NCBI GenBank assembly: GCA_963169255.1
Contig: CAUJEJ010000059.1
Coordinates: forward strand, 1-50,403
Direction of reading: 5' to 3'
DNA: 50,403 nt
Source of the DNA: Actinomycetota bacterium
Lineage (GTDB): Bacteria; Actinomycetota; Actinomycetes; S36-B12; UBA10799
Shown: piece by piece, positions 24,694-32,952 of the stretch
Layout: each line of letters opens with the position of its first letter
How positions within the stretch are numbered: position 1 is the first letter of the stretch
The notes under the pieces: generated by a model
What the model was told of the DNA's origin: nothing
The model's database searches: none
The model's input: the letters and a program-made list of their open reading frames with translations, nothing else
Program-made: the position numbers and the translations under genes

Positions 24694-26319
24694 TTAGGCG
24701 CCTGCGGCATTTGCCGACGCTGCCTCTTCTGCTGCTGACTGCGCCTGCATCTGGGCAAAGAACGCTCGCTCCTGCGCGCGTCGCGGGTACTTCCACAGCA
24801 CGAGGACGAGCGCCAACAGCGTCAGCACGAGCGCCAAGATGTAGGCGACCGACTTGCCTTCGGTGAATGCCTCGTTCGCTGCTGCGATGACGCGCTCGGC
24901 GCTCGCTTGCGGGTAGCTCTGCGCCACCTGCTCTGCCCCCTGGTACGAACCCACCATCTGTTCGGCGGCTTCTTGCGAGAGGTTCGCGGCCTCTTGCGGC
25001 GGCAGGTTGGCAAATGCGTTGCGGAAGTAGTTCGCGTAGACCACAGCAAGCAACGTGCCCATGATGGCTTGCATGATCGCGCCACCAAAGTCGCGCGTGA
25101 GGTCAGTGAAGGCCGATCCCATCCCGGCTCGCGAGACCGGAAGTGACGCCATGAGCGCGTGGGCGGCGGGCGTCGCGCACGCTCCGACACCCGCACCGAC
25201 GACGGCGTAGGAGAGCAGGACAACAAAGACGCTAGCGCCCTCGTGCCAGGTGACGATCATGATGATGAAGCCGACGGCGACTACAACAAGCCCGAACGCA
25301 AGCGTGACGCGAGATCCACGGGCCTGAACCATCCGGCCTGCGAACGGCGAGATGATGATGAGCATCAATGACATTGGCAGCGTCATCAGCGCCGCCTTCA
25401 AGCTGTCATAGCCGAGAACGTTCTGAGTGAACTGCGCACCGAGGAACAGCGCGCCCATCAATGAGCCGAAGGTAATGGTTCCTGCGAGTGCGGCAACCCA
25501 GAACGTGGGCACGCTCGCGGCATCGAGGTCAACAAGGGGACGTGGTGCGCGCTTCTGACGCCAGAAGAACAACACCCCGGCGACCAACGCGGTCGCGAAC
25601 AGCAGTCCCATTGACGTACTGAAACCGTTGGGCAGAGTCTGAATTCCCATAATCAAGGACGCCACCGCGATCACCGACAAGACGCCGCCGAGGTGGTCCA
25701 CGGGCACGTCTTCTTCGCCGGCCTTGGCTGGTAGCGCGCGCAGTGCGAGCACGATGACCACCACCGCCAACGGCAGCGCGAAGAGGAAGACCGAACCCCA
25801 CCAGAAGACCTCGAGCATGGCTCCGCCGATCACCCCGCCGAGCGCTGCCGCTCCGCCGCCGACACCGGACCACAGCGCGATCGCACGGGTCTGGGCGGCG
25901 CCGCGCCAGAGCGCTGAGAGCAGCGACAACGTGGTGGGGAACATCAGCCCTGCAGCGAGGCCCGCGACGAACCGTGCGCCGATGAGGAACTCGATGTTCG
26001 GGGCGTAGGCAGAGGCAAGTCCAGCTGGAATCGTCAGCACTGCGCCACAGAGCAGGAGCTTGCGGCGACCGTAGCGATCGCCGATGGCCCCGAGGTATAG
26101 CACCGAGGCTGCCAAGCCCATCGTGAACATTGAGGCAACCATCGTCTGCTGCACAGTCGTCGCATCGAGGTCTCGACCAATATCGGGCAACGCCACGTTT
26201 GCAATCGACAGGTTGATGTTCGCGACGAACGCACCCAAGATCAACGTGGTCAACGCAATTGCCGCGTGGGGCGGCGAAATGCTCGGCGCGTGCGCCGGTT
26301 CAGCCGATGCAGTGCTCAC
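24694..26319 (-). CDS. MFS transporter, DHA2/EmrB-QacA type
   Basis: A 541-residue major facilitator with about 14 transmembrane helices. It shows the motif A region (GAIGDRYGRRKLL), motif C-like GVGGGAAALGGVIGG, and an N-terminal ANINLSIANVALPDIGRDL typical of 14-helix drug/proton antiporters. The C-terminal third has a long Glu/Gln-rich extracytoplasmic insert (about residues 430-475, NLPPQEAANLSQEAAEQM). The likely role is export of toxic or signalling compounds. The GTG start overlaps the phosphofructokinase stop (GTGA), so the two are translationally coupled; the functional reason is not obvious. Confidence 0.9.
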   Translation of the reverse strand: MSTASAEPAHAPSISPPHAAIALTTLILGAFVANINLSIANVALPDIGRDLDATTVQQTMVASMFTMGLAASVLYLGAIGDRYGRRKLLLCGAVLTIPAGLASAYAPNIEFLIGARFVAGLAAGLMFPTTLSLLSALWRGAAQTRAIALWSGVGGGAAALGGVIGGAMLEVFWWGSVFLFALPLAVVVIVLALRALPAKAGEEDVPVDHLGGVLSVIAVASLIMGIQTLPNGFSTSMGLLFATALVAGVLFFWRQKRAPRPLVDLDAASVPTFWVAALAGTITFGSLMGALFLGAQFTQNVLGYDSLKAALMTLPMSLMLIIISPFAGRMVQARGSRVTLAFGLVVVAVGFIIMIVTWHEGASVFVVLLSYAVVGAGVGACATPAAHALMASLPVSRAGMGSAFTDLTRDFGGAIMQAIMGTLLAVVYANYFRNAFANLPPQEAANLSQEAAEQMVGSYQGAEQVAQSYPQASAERVIAAANEAFTEGKSVAYILALVLTLLALVLVLWKYPRRAQERAFFAQMQAQSAAEEAASANAAGA

Positions 26320-27602
26320 TGGCGGCCCTCCCGAGTCCCAACCTTGCTGGCTCGTCGAACGCTGCCAGCAAATGAGCTCACACTAGTGCTGGACTTCGCA
26401 CCCTTTGGCTGCCCGATCCCAGCCAAGAGTTCGTCGAACCACGGCAAGTCCACATCGAACGGCTTGCCACCCTTAATTCTTGGGAATTCGATCGGACGCA
26501 AGACGTCACCTTGATCCTCATCCTGGCCAATCACGCCACCTTCACCGCGCAATGCGGCATCGACGGCGAGGTCAGTGCACGCGCGAATGAGGCCGAGGTC
26601 CGCCTCGTTCGCCGCTGCTGCCCGCGAGAAGTAGCCACTCTTGAACACCTGGGTCTTCTCAGCGCCGAGCATGTGAGCGAACTGATCGGCAAACCACTGG
26701 CCCGGATTGACCTTGTCGAGCTTCACGTGGCCGAATGGGTCACGCGGAACCTCGGCACCGGAGGCCTCAAGTTCAGCCACGATGCTGTCGAGACCTGCCC
26801 CTTCGGACAGGAAGATGTTGACGTTCCCGACTTCATCCATCACGGTGCGCAGGCGCTGTGCCTCGGCGGCCAAGTCGATACCAAGTTCGGGAATGAACAG
26901 CGCGTGGATGTCCCACCCACGCGCAGCCAGACCAGCACCCGGGAGCCATTGCTGCTTGCTCCACCACGTCCGATACTCCACCGCAGTTGCCGCTGTGAGC
27001 CAGCCGCAGTGGCGTCCCATTACTTCATGAATGATCAACGAACGCGGGTTCGCCGAGTGCTCCGCGATCACATTCTGGGCGAACCGTGAACCTTGCTCTG
27101 CCGCGGTCCACGCGCCAAGCGACTGCTTGATGGGATAGACGTCGTTGTCGATTGTCTTGGGTAGACCAACAACGGTCAGTTCGTAGTTGTGCTCATGCAG
27201 GTAGGCAGCGAGATCCGCGGCAGTCGTGTTGGTGTCGTCACCACCGATGGTGTGCAGCACCTGTACGCCATCGCGAGTCAGTTGATCGGCCGCTTCCTTG
27301 AGCGGATCCTCGCCCTCGGCGACGAGTCCGCGCTTCACGCAGTCTTCGACGTTCGTCAACTTGACGCGGCTATTGCCAATCGGGCTTCCGCCGAAATCCT
27401 TGAGCACCCCAGCGCCGGCGCGTTCGTCCGGACCAATCGTGATCGATCGACCCCGCAATAGCCCGTCATAGCCGTCGAGATACGCGATGATCTCGACGTC
27501 GGGAGCCACCTGCGTGTATCGCTCGATCAGGCCCCCCACCGATGCGGATAAACAGGGTGCCAAACCGCCGGCCGTCAACATTGCTACTTTGCGCACAGTC
27601 AT
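26316..27602 (-). CDS. pfp: Pyrophosphate-dependent 6-phosphofructokinase
   Basis: A 428-residue enzyme that interconverts fructose 6-phosphate and fructose 1,6-bisphosphate. It has GGDDTNTT at residues 120-127 (second Asp in place of the Gly typical of ATP enzymes) and PKTIDND at 148-154, both marking the PPi-using class; MGRHCGWLTAATA binds the sugar phosphate. PPi use makes the step reversible. I start at the ATG at 27602, where the fold begins (KVAMLTAGG); the track ORF adds 64 non-homologous residues. It is divergent from glpK and coupled (GTGA) to the MFS gene. Confidence 0.92.
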   Translation of the reverse strand: MTVRKVAMLTAGGLAPCLSASVGGLIERYTQVAPDVEIIAYLDGYDGLLRGRSITIGPDERAGAGVLKDFGGSPIGNSRVKLTNVEDCVKRGLVAEGEDPLKEAADQLTRDGVQVLHTIGGDDTNTTAADLAAYLHEHNYELTVVGLPKTIDNDVYPIKQSLGAWTAAEQGSRFAQNVIAEHSANPRSLIIHEVMGRHCGWLTAATAVEYRTWWSKQQWLPGAGLAARGWDIHALFIPELGIDLAAEAQRLRTVMDEVGNVNIFLSEGAGLDSIVAELEASGAEVPRDPFGHVKLDKVNPGQWFADQFAHMLGAEKTQVFKSGYFSRAAAANEADLGLIRACTDLAVDAALRGEGGVIGQDEDQGDVLRPIEFPRIKGGKPFDVDLPWFDELLAGIGQPKGAKSSTSVSSFAGSVRRASKVGTREGRQ

Positions 27603-27610
27603 AGTTTTGA

Positions 27611-27619
27611 ACCCTAGCG
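27611..27619 (-). promoter_or_regulatory. Putative leaderless pfp promoter (-10 TAGGGT)
   Basis: On the minus strand cgcTAGGGT is followed by eight bases and the pfp ATG. The identical nine bases with the identical 8-nt spacing precede glpK on the other strand, so the divergent pair has mirror-image core promoters. No Shine-Dalgarno is present. Confidence 0.55.
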
Positions 27620-27688
27620 GTTGGGAACGGTTGGAATCAGGTTCACTCACCCGAGCGCTGCTCGCGTCAGGCATGTGGTGGCGTTGAT

Positions 27689-27697
27689 CGCTAGGGT
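27689..27697 (+). promoter_or_regulatory. Putative leaderless glpK promoter (-10 TAGGGT)
   Basis: cgcTAGGGT is followed by eight bases and the glpK ATG at 27706. It is the inverted copy of the pfp element. The 69 bases between the two copies could hold a shared operator, but no clear palindrome is seen there. Confidence 0.55.
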
Positions 27698-27705
27698 CAG
27701 GGACC

Positions 27706-29202
27706 ATGACGATTCTGGCAATTGACGCAGGGACCACCGGAGTAACAGCGCTGCTCGTCAGCCACGAGGCAAAGGTGGTGGCCCGCGGATACACCGAATT
27801 CCCGCAGCACTTCCCCGCCGATGGCTGGGTCGAACACGATCCGAACGAGATCTGGGCCGCTACGTTGTCGAGCCTCGATCAGGTCTTGAAGTCCCCCGCT
27901 ATCGATGAACACGGCGCACCCACTGCCGTCGGGATCACCGACCAGCGCGAGACGATCGTGTTGTGGGATCGCGAAACCCTCGGCAGCGCACGAATGGCCA
28001 TCGTCTGGCAAGACCGCCGCACTGCTGGATTCTGCGATCAACTCAAGGCAGACGGTCACGAAGCCCGCGTCGCTGAATTGACTGGCCTGCGCCTAGATCC
28101 GTATTTCTCAGCCACCAAATTGTCTTGGATCGCCAAGCAAGAGCCGCACGTGTGGGCAGGCGTTAAGGAAGGCCGGACCGCAATCGGCACGATCGACTCC
28201 TACCTGATCGCGCGAATGACTCGCGGCGTCACACACGTCACTGATGCCTCCAACGCCTCGCGCACGCTGCTGTTTGACATTCACTCCGGCGAGTGGAGCC
28301 AGGAACTGTGCGATCTGTTCGGGGTTCCGATTGACGCACTTCCCGAGGTTGTGCCGTCCTATGGCCAGGTGGGAATGACTGACCCGTCGGTCTTCGGTGG
28401 ACTCGAAATCCCGATCGCCGGCATCGCTGGTGACCAGCAAGCTGCGTTGTTCGGTCAAGCCTGCTTTGAGGTGGGATCCAGCAAATGCACGTACGGGACG
28501 GGATCGTTCGTGCTCGTCAACACTGGCGACAAGATCGTCCGTTCAGATGCGGGACTGCTCTCGACCGTTGCGTGGAAGCACCCTGACGGCACCCTCACCT
28601 ACGCCCTCGAAGGCGCAATCTTCGTCACCGGATCAGCTGTTCAATGGCTGCGCGACGGTCTTGGGTTGATTGAGAACGCGTCTGAGACCGAAGACCTCGC
28701 GAACTCGGTGCCTAACTCAGCGGGAGTCGTCTTCGTTCCAGCCCTCACAGGACTCGGTGCACCTGACTGGGATCCGAACGCTCGCGGAGCGATCTTTGGC
28801 CTGACCCGTGGCGCAACCCGCGCTCACGTGGTTCGCGCAACCCTCGAGGCAATCGCGTTCGAGGTACGCGACGTGGTCGATGTGATGGTGAACGAGGCAG
28901 ATGTCTCGCTACCAAGATTGACCGTTGATGGTGGCGCGGCCGCGAACAACTTCCTGTGCCAGGCCCAAGCCGACCAGATCAAGGTGCCGGTGGTCCGGAG
29001 TGAAATCTTGGAGACGACCGGCCTCGGCGCGGCGTTCCTTGCTGGCCTCGGCACCGGCTTCTGGTCAAACAAGGAAGAACTCGCAAAGACCTGGCGTTCA
29101 GATCGCACGTTTGAGCCTCAGGATCGCGACGAGCAGTCTCACCGCCGCTGGCGCGTTGCGGTCGAGCGCACCAAGGGCTGGGCAACCGCCGTAAGTAAGT
29201 AG
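27706..29202 (+). CDS. glpK: Glycerol kinase
   Basis: A 498-residue FGGY-family kinase that phosphorylates glycerol to sn-glycerol 3-phosphate, feeding glycolysis and phospholipid synthesis. Family marks are ITDQRETIVLWDRETL, IVWQDRRTAGFCDQL, LRLDPYFSATKLSWI, TYGTGSFVLVNTG and LTVDGGAAANNFLCQ. The N-terminal phosphate loop reads DAGTTGVTALL rather than the commoner DQGTTSxRA. Length is normal. It ends 10 bases from the convergent acyltransferase gene, which uses its product. Confidence 0.93.
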   Translation: MTILAIDAGTTGVTALLVSHEAKVVARGYTEFPQHFPADGWVEHDPNEIWAATLSSLDQVLKSPAIDEHGAPTAVGITDQRETIVLWDRETLGSARMAIVWQDRRTAGFCDQLKADGHEARVAELTGLRLDPYFSATKLSWIAKQEPHVWAGVKEGRTAIGTIDSYLIARMTRGVTHVTDASNASRTLLFDIHSGEWSQELCDLFGVPIDALPEVVPSYGQVGMTDPSVFGGLEIPIAGIAGDQQAALFGQACFEVGSSKCTYGTGSFVLVNTGDKIVRSDAGLLSTVAWKHPDGTLTYALEGAIFVTGSAVQWLRDGLGLIENASETEDLANSVPNSAGVVFVPALTGLGAPDWDPNARGAIFGLTRGATRAHVVRATLEAIAFEVRDVVDVMVNEADVSLPRLTVDGGAAANNFLCQAQADQIKVPVVRSEILETTGLGAAFLAGLGTGFWSNKEELAKTWRSDRTFEPQDRDEQSHRRWRVAVERTKGWATAVSK

Positions 29203-29212
29203 CGTGGCGTTG

Positions 29213-29986
29213 CTACGACGCGAGGGGCGCGGAGTCTGAGTCTTGGGGTGCCAGCGGCGCAGCCTGACCGGCGTCATCGTTGGCACTCGCGTCCGCTGCC
29301 CGTGAGCGCTCGGAAATGAGCTTCTTCGCCTTGGCCGCATACATGTCGGAGTACTCCTGCCCCGACAACTGCATGATCTCGTACATGATCTCGTCGGTCA
29401 TGGATCGCAATACGAACCGATCGTTGTCCATCCCGTCGTAGCGTGAGAAGTCGAGCGGTTCACCAATATCAATCGCGATCTTGCGAACTCGCGGCAGCGT
29501 CTTGTTTGGCGGCTGCACATCACGCGTGCCGTGCAAGGCGACAGGAATCACGGGAGCTCCCGCCGCTAGCGCCATCCGGGCAACTCCGGTGTGACCGCGG
29601 TACAGCTTGCCGTCTGGCGAACGCGTTCCTTCTGGGTAGATCCCCAAAATGTTCCCGCCATCGAGCACTCGGACGCCAGTGCGTAGCGCCGCTTCACTCG
29701 CGTTCCCACCTGACCTGTCGATCGGAACCTGCCCGACGCCCTTGAAGAACGTCTTCATCCAAAAGCCCTTGAAGCCAGGCGTGGTGAAGTACTCGTCCTT
29801 TGCAAGGAACGTCATGGGCCGCTTGACCACAAGCGGCAAGAAGATTGAGTCCATGAATGAGTTGTGATTGATCGCCATAATCACGGGGCCGTCTGCCGGA
29901 ACATTCTCGAGTCCGGTGACCTTCGGCCGGTAGAGAACCCGCAAAAGCGGCCCGAGGAGGATGTATTTGAGTACCCAGTAGAGCAC
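29213..29986 (-). CDS. plsC: 1-acyl-sn-glycerol-3-phosphate acyltransferase (PlsC family)
   Basis: A 257-residue membrane-associated acyltransferase that adds the second acyl chain to make phosphatidic acid, or acts on a related acceptor. The catalytic NHNSFMD (residues 40-46) and EGTRS (119-123) motifs are clear. An N-terminal hydrophobic segment anchors it; the C-terminal 30 residues are Ala/Asp-rich. The GTG start has a strong gaggagaag upstream. In the M. tuberculosis locus the equivalent position holds Rv2182c. Several PlsC paralogues are usual in actinomycetes. Confidence 0.9.
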   Translation of the reverse strand: MLYWVLKYILLGPLLRVLYRPKVTGLENVPADGPVIMAINHNSFMDSIFLPLVVKRPMTFLAKDEYFTTPGFKGFWMKTFFKGVGQVPIDRSGGNASEAALRTGVRVLDGGNILGIYPEGTRSPDGKLYRGHTGVARMALAAGAPVIPVALHGTRDVQPPNKTLPRVRKIAIDIGEPLDFSRYDGMDNDRFVLRSMTDEIMYEIMQLSGQEYSDMYAAKAKKLISERSRAADASANDDAGQAAPLAPQDSDSAPLAS

Positions 29987-30102
29987 TGAAGTACTTCTCC
30001 TCTCACCGACGTTCGCTTAGCTCATCGCACGCCGAAACCCGGCGACTGCACGCTTACCCTAAAGCCCGAGCACCTGCTGCGGCAATGCACTCCACACAAC
30101 TA

Positions 30103-30116
30103 ACCCATATGTGGGT
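30103..30116. promoter_or_regulatory. Palindromic operator candidate between plsC and the hydrolase gene
   Basis: ACCCA-TATG-TGGGT is a perfect 5-bp inverted repeat around four bases, in the 238-bp divergent gap. Further weaker symmetry flanks it. A possible hydrolase promoter lies downstream (TTGACC at 30156-30161, TAACCA at 30180-30185). The regulator is unknown. Confidence 0.3.
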
Positions 30117-30224
30117 GGTGTTATGGCGAATGCTTCGCGCGTGCGAGTATCTATGTTGACCAGCTTTTGGGCGCCGCGCTAACCACTGTCTAGGCGCCTC
30201 ATCCACACCCTCTAAGGAGAATCC

Positions 30225-30989
30225 GTGCCGCTGTTGCCAGATGCTGAGCCATTTGCTCACGACGGAAACAACATCGGAATCATCGTGAGCCACGGGTTCA
30301 CTGGGCAACCCAAGTCGGTGAAGCCCTGGGCAAAGCACCTTGCGAAGGCCGGTTTCACCGTAAGGGCTCCTCGTTTGCCAGGGCACGGGACCACATGGCA
30401 AGAGATGAACAACACGGTCTGGCAGGACTGGTACGCCGAGATCGAGCGGACCTACCGCGAGCTTGAAGCCAAATGTGACTACGTCTTCGTGATGGGCCTT
30501 TCGATGGGCGGATCGCTTGCACTGCGCCTCGCAGAAGAGAAGGGCGCGGGCATCAGTGGCATCGTCATCGTCAACCCCGCCGTCCACAGCGAACGTCCTG
30601 ACCGCCACCTCCTGCCGGTGTTGCGACTTGTCGTCCCGTCATTCCCGGGGATCGTCAACGACATCAAGAAGCCCGACCAAGACGAAGGCGGCTACACCAA
30701 GCTCCCGTTGAAGGCCGCGTATTCACTCACCCATCTGTGGTCAGCAGTTAAGACGGACATCACCAAGGTGGACCAACCCATCCTCGTTTACCGCAGCGCT
30801 GACGACCATGTTGTGGAGCCATCCAACACTGCATGGGTGCTCGCGAATGTTGCGAGCAAAGATGCCGAAGAGGTGGTTCTGCACGACAGTTACCACGTCG
30901 CAACACTCGATAATGACGCCGAGACAATTTTTTCCGGCAGCGTTGAGTTCGTAAATCGAGTCATGGCGACCAAAAAGGCGTCAGACTAG
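30225..30989 (+). CDS. Alpha/beta hydrolase, Est30-like carboxylesterase / monoacylglycerol lipase type
   Basis: A 254-residue hydrolase. The oxyanion region HGFTGQPKS (residues 23-31), nucleophile elbow GLSMGGS (S93), aspartate in YRSADDHVVEP and histidine in HDSYHVATLDND form a complete triad. The pattern matches Est30-type carboxylesterases acting on short acyl esters or monoacylglycerols. It starts at GTG with aaggag six bases upstream. It is divergent from plsC and four bases upstream of a small membrane protein gene, so a lipid-related role is likely. Confidence 0.9.
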   Translation: MPLLPDAEPFAHDGNNIGIIVSHGFTGQPKSVKPWAKHLAKAGFTVRAPRLPGHGTTWQEMNNTVWQDWYAEIERTYRELEAKCDYVFVMGLSMGGSLALRLAEEKGAGISGIVIVNPAVHSERPDRHLLPVLRLVVPSFPGIVNDIKKPDQDEGGYTKLPLKAAYSLTHLWSAVKTDITKVDQPILVYRSADDHVVEPSNTAWVLANVASKDAEEVVLHDSYHVATLDNDAETIFSGSVEFVNRVMATKKASD

Positions 30990-30993
30990 CGCC

Positions 30994-31260
30994 ATGCATG
31001 ACAACGAATCGGCCGACAACTTCGTGCCGCCAGAGCCGCCGCCCATCAAGATCAACGATCCGATCACCGCAATCTGCCTGATCGGCGTGATCGGGGCACC
31101 CCTGGTGTGGGTGTTCGTTGGGATGCTGCTGACGTTCGAGCCCGCCCGACTCGGCTTCCTCTGCGTGCTGATCTTCGTCGTGTGCTTTGTGACCCTGGTC
31201 GTGCGAAACAAGGGTGGGTCGTCGCAACGTGAAGGCTGGGACGACGGCACAGCCCTTTAG
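30994..31260 (+). CDS. Small membrane protein, unknown
   Basis: An 88-residue protein with a proline/acidic N-terminus (DNFVPPEPPPIKINDP), two membrane helices (AICLIGVIGAPLVWVFVGMLL and LGFLCVLIFVVCFVTLVV) and a polar tail. The ATG is four bases after the hydrolase stop, so it is probably cotranscribed. The family is not recognised. A bidirectional terminator hairpin follows. Confidence 0.7.
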   Translation: MHDNESADNFVPPEPPPIKINDPITAICLIGVIGAPLVWVFVGMLLTFEPARLGFLCVLIFVVCFVTLVVRNKGGSSQREGWDDGTAL

Positions 31261-31264
31261 CGGG

Positions 31265-31298
31265 GACGCGTCGCGGAAGTAACTTCCCACGACGCGTC
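31265..31298. terminator. Bidirectional terminator between convergent genes
   Basis: gacgcgtcg (31265-31273) pairs with cgacgcgtc (31290-31298), and inner ggaag (31275-31279) pairs with cttcc (31283-31287) around a 3-nt loop. It lies just after the small membrane protein and before the glucokinase stop on the other strand, as expected for a shared terminator; no strong U tract is present. Confidence 0.7.
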
Positions 31299-31314
31299 TG
31301 CAACGCGATGAGCG

Positions 31315-32256
31315 TCAGTGTCGTGACAGATCTGCGGCGCCGACGAGGCCCGCTTTGTTTCCCAGCACAGCAAGGCGAATCTCTGGCAATGGACGCATTT
31401 CGCGCCCAGACAATGAGGCCATAAATGCACGGCGAGTTGCGCCCAGCAGGAAGTCACCAGCCTCACTGACCCCTCCGCCGATAACAAAACACCCTGGATC
31501 GAGTAGGGACGTAAGGTCAGCGATTCCTTGACCGAGCCAGCGCGCGAGGGAATCAAACGCAGCCAGTGCGACCGGGTCACCCTTGCGCGCTGCGATCGTT
31601 ACGTGTTGACCCTGAACCCCTTCTGGTGTGCCGTCCCCGAGGTCGAGCAGGATCTGCGCCTCGTTGCGGCGTTCAGCCGCGAGTAGTCGTGCTTCACGAA
31701 CCAGTGCGTTCCCGCTCGCGTACTGCTCCCAGCAGCCACGATTTCCGCACGCACACAGTCGTCCACCTGGCTCCACATTCATGTGGCCAAACTCTGCGGC
31801 GACGCCATGCGCTCCACGAAAGAGCGCGCCGTCGAATACCAGGCCGCCACCAATACCCGTGCCAACAGTGACGCAAACCATGTCTTTGGGGAGCTTGATC
31901 CCGCCGAATTTGTATTCACCCCAGGCCGCCGCGTTCGCATCGTTCTCGACCACGACGGGCAGGCCAACCTTGCTCTCGATAGCAAGTTTGAGTGGCTCGT
32001 CCTTCCAGCCAAGGTTGGGCGCGATCAGCACTCGTGAACGCAGTTCATCGATGAACCCGGCAAACCCGATTCCAACCGAGCTGATCTCATACTCAGACTT
32101 GTACTCATTGACGAGGTCGACAACGACGGCCTCAAGCGCCTCCGCACTGCGACTCGGAGTCCCTCGGCGATCCGACTGAAGAATGTTCCCGTCGGCGTCA
32201 ACGACCCCGCCCGCGATCTTTGTGCCGCCAATATCGATTCCGATGGCCAGTGCCAT
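31315..32256 (-). CDS. glk: ROK family glucokinase
   Basis: A 313-residue sugar kinase that phosphorylates glucose. It has the ATP loop DIGGTKIAGGV, the catalytic VENDANAAAWGEY, TVGTGIGGGLV, and the ROK zinc site FGHMNVEPGGRLCACGNRGC. There is no N-terminal DNA-binding domain, so it is a kinase rather than a ROK repressor. The ATG is preceded by ggag. In Streptomyces the equivalent gene glkA is central to carbon catabolite repression and is also preceded by a small acidic protein gene (SCO2127), as here. Confidence 0.92.
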   Translation of the reverse strand: MALAIGIDIGGTKIAGGVVDADGNILQSDRRGTPSRSAEALEAVVVDLVNEYKSEYEISSVGIGFAGFIDELRSRVLIAPNLGWKDEPLKLAIESKVGLPVVVENDANAAAWGEYKFGGIKLPKDMVCVTVGTGIGGGLVFDGALFRGAHGVAAEFGHMNVEPGGRLCACGNRGCWEQYASGNALVREARLLAAERRNEAQILLDLGDGTPEGVQGQHVTIAARKGDPVALAAFDSLARWLGQGIADLTSLLDPGCFVIGGGVSEAGDFLLGATRRAFMASLSGREMRPLPEIRLAVLGNKAGLVGAADLSRH

Positions 32257-32346
32257 TGCTCACTCCAAAGTGTTGCCAGTTGATGAATGATCACGCTAGT
32301 GGCGCGAGCTCGCCGTCGCACCTGCGTCGCCTCGGGCGGTCGAACG

Positions 32347-32949
32347 TCAGTCGATGTCGATGTGCTCGACCCGCGTGGGCGACTCTTCAGCTGAGCCAAC
32401 AAATCCATCGAGAGTTTGGCGAACTGCCGTGGTGACCGCAGCCAGTGCTTCCGTGATTCCGTCCGCAGCCTCTGGCGACATCGTTTTCACCATGTCAACA
32501 CCCTGGCAAATCGGGCAACTGTCACACGTCGTTGAGTGGCCCGCTGGGGATTCTGAGGCTGATTCCGGCTCAGTTTCGCCTTCGGCGCTGCCGGGCGAAG
32601 ACGCGGCCTTGGCGGCCGAGAGAACACTCGCAGCGGCCTGCTCTGCAATACCTTTCAGTGTCTCCGCGAGACCGGACTGTTCCGCCCACTGTGCGAGCGC
32701 GCCTGCGAGCTTTACTGCTTCCTGGGCCGCTGTTCCGACGTCGACGGGGTTTGGTTCGTCGCTGTCTGCCGAGGATGCGTACCACCACGGCTGCTCAGCT
32801 GACTCCCCCGCATCAGTGCCAGAATTCTTCGATTCGTCTGCCGAACTCGAACCACTAGACGCCGAAGCCTCGTCTTCGGACGACTTCGTTGCAGCCTTGG
32901 GCTTCGTCGATCGTTTGGGCTTCGCGGTCTGACTCGTGGTCTCGCTCAC
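32347..32949 (-). CDS. Acidic low-complexity protein with a Cys motif, DUF5304/SCO2127-like
   Basis: A 200-residue protein. The first 60 residues are Lys/Ser/Glu-rich and probably disordered; a helical segment follows (AQEAVKLAGALAQWAEQSGL), then an acidic linker, then CDSCPICQGVDMVKTMSPEAADGITEALAAV. The CxxCPICQ sequence could bind zinc. The layout and its place directly before a ROK glucokinase match DUF5304 proteins such as Streptomyces SCO2127, as I recall them. It lies between the ArsA-like ATPase gene (three bases away) and glk on the same strand. The molecular function is unknown. Confidence 0.7.
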   Translation of the reverse strand: MSETTSQTAKPKRSTKPKAATKSSEDEASASSGSSSADESKNSGTDAGESAEQPWWYASSADSDEPNPVDVGTAAQEAVKLAGALAQWAEQSGLAETLKGIAEQAAASVLSAAKAASSPGSAEGETEPESASESPAGHSTTCDSCPICQGVDMVKTMSPEAADGITEALAAVTTAVRQTLDGFVGSAEESPTRVEHIDID

Positions 32950-32952
32950 TAC

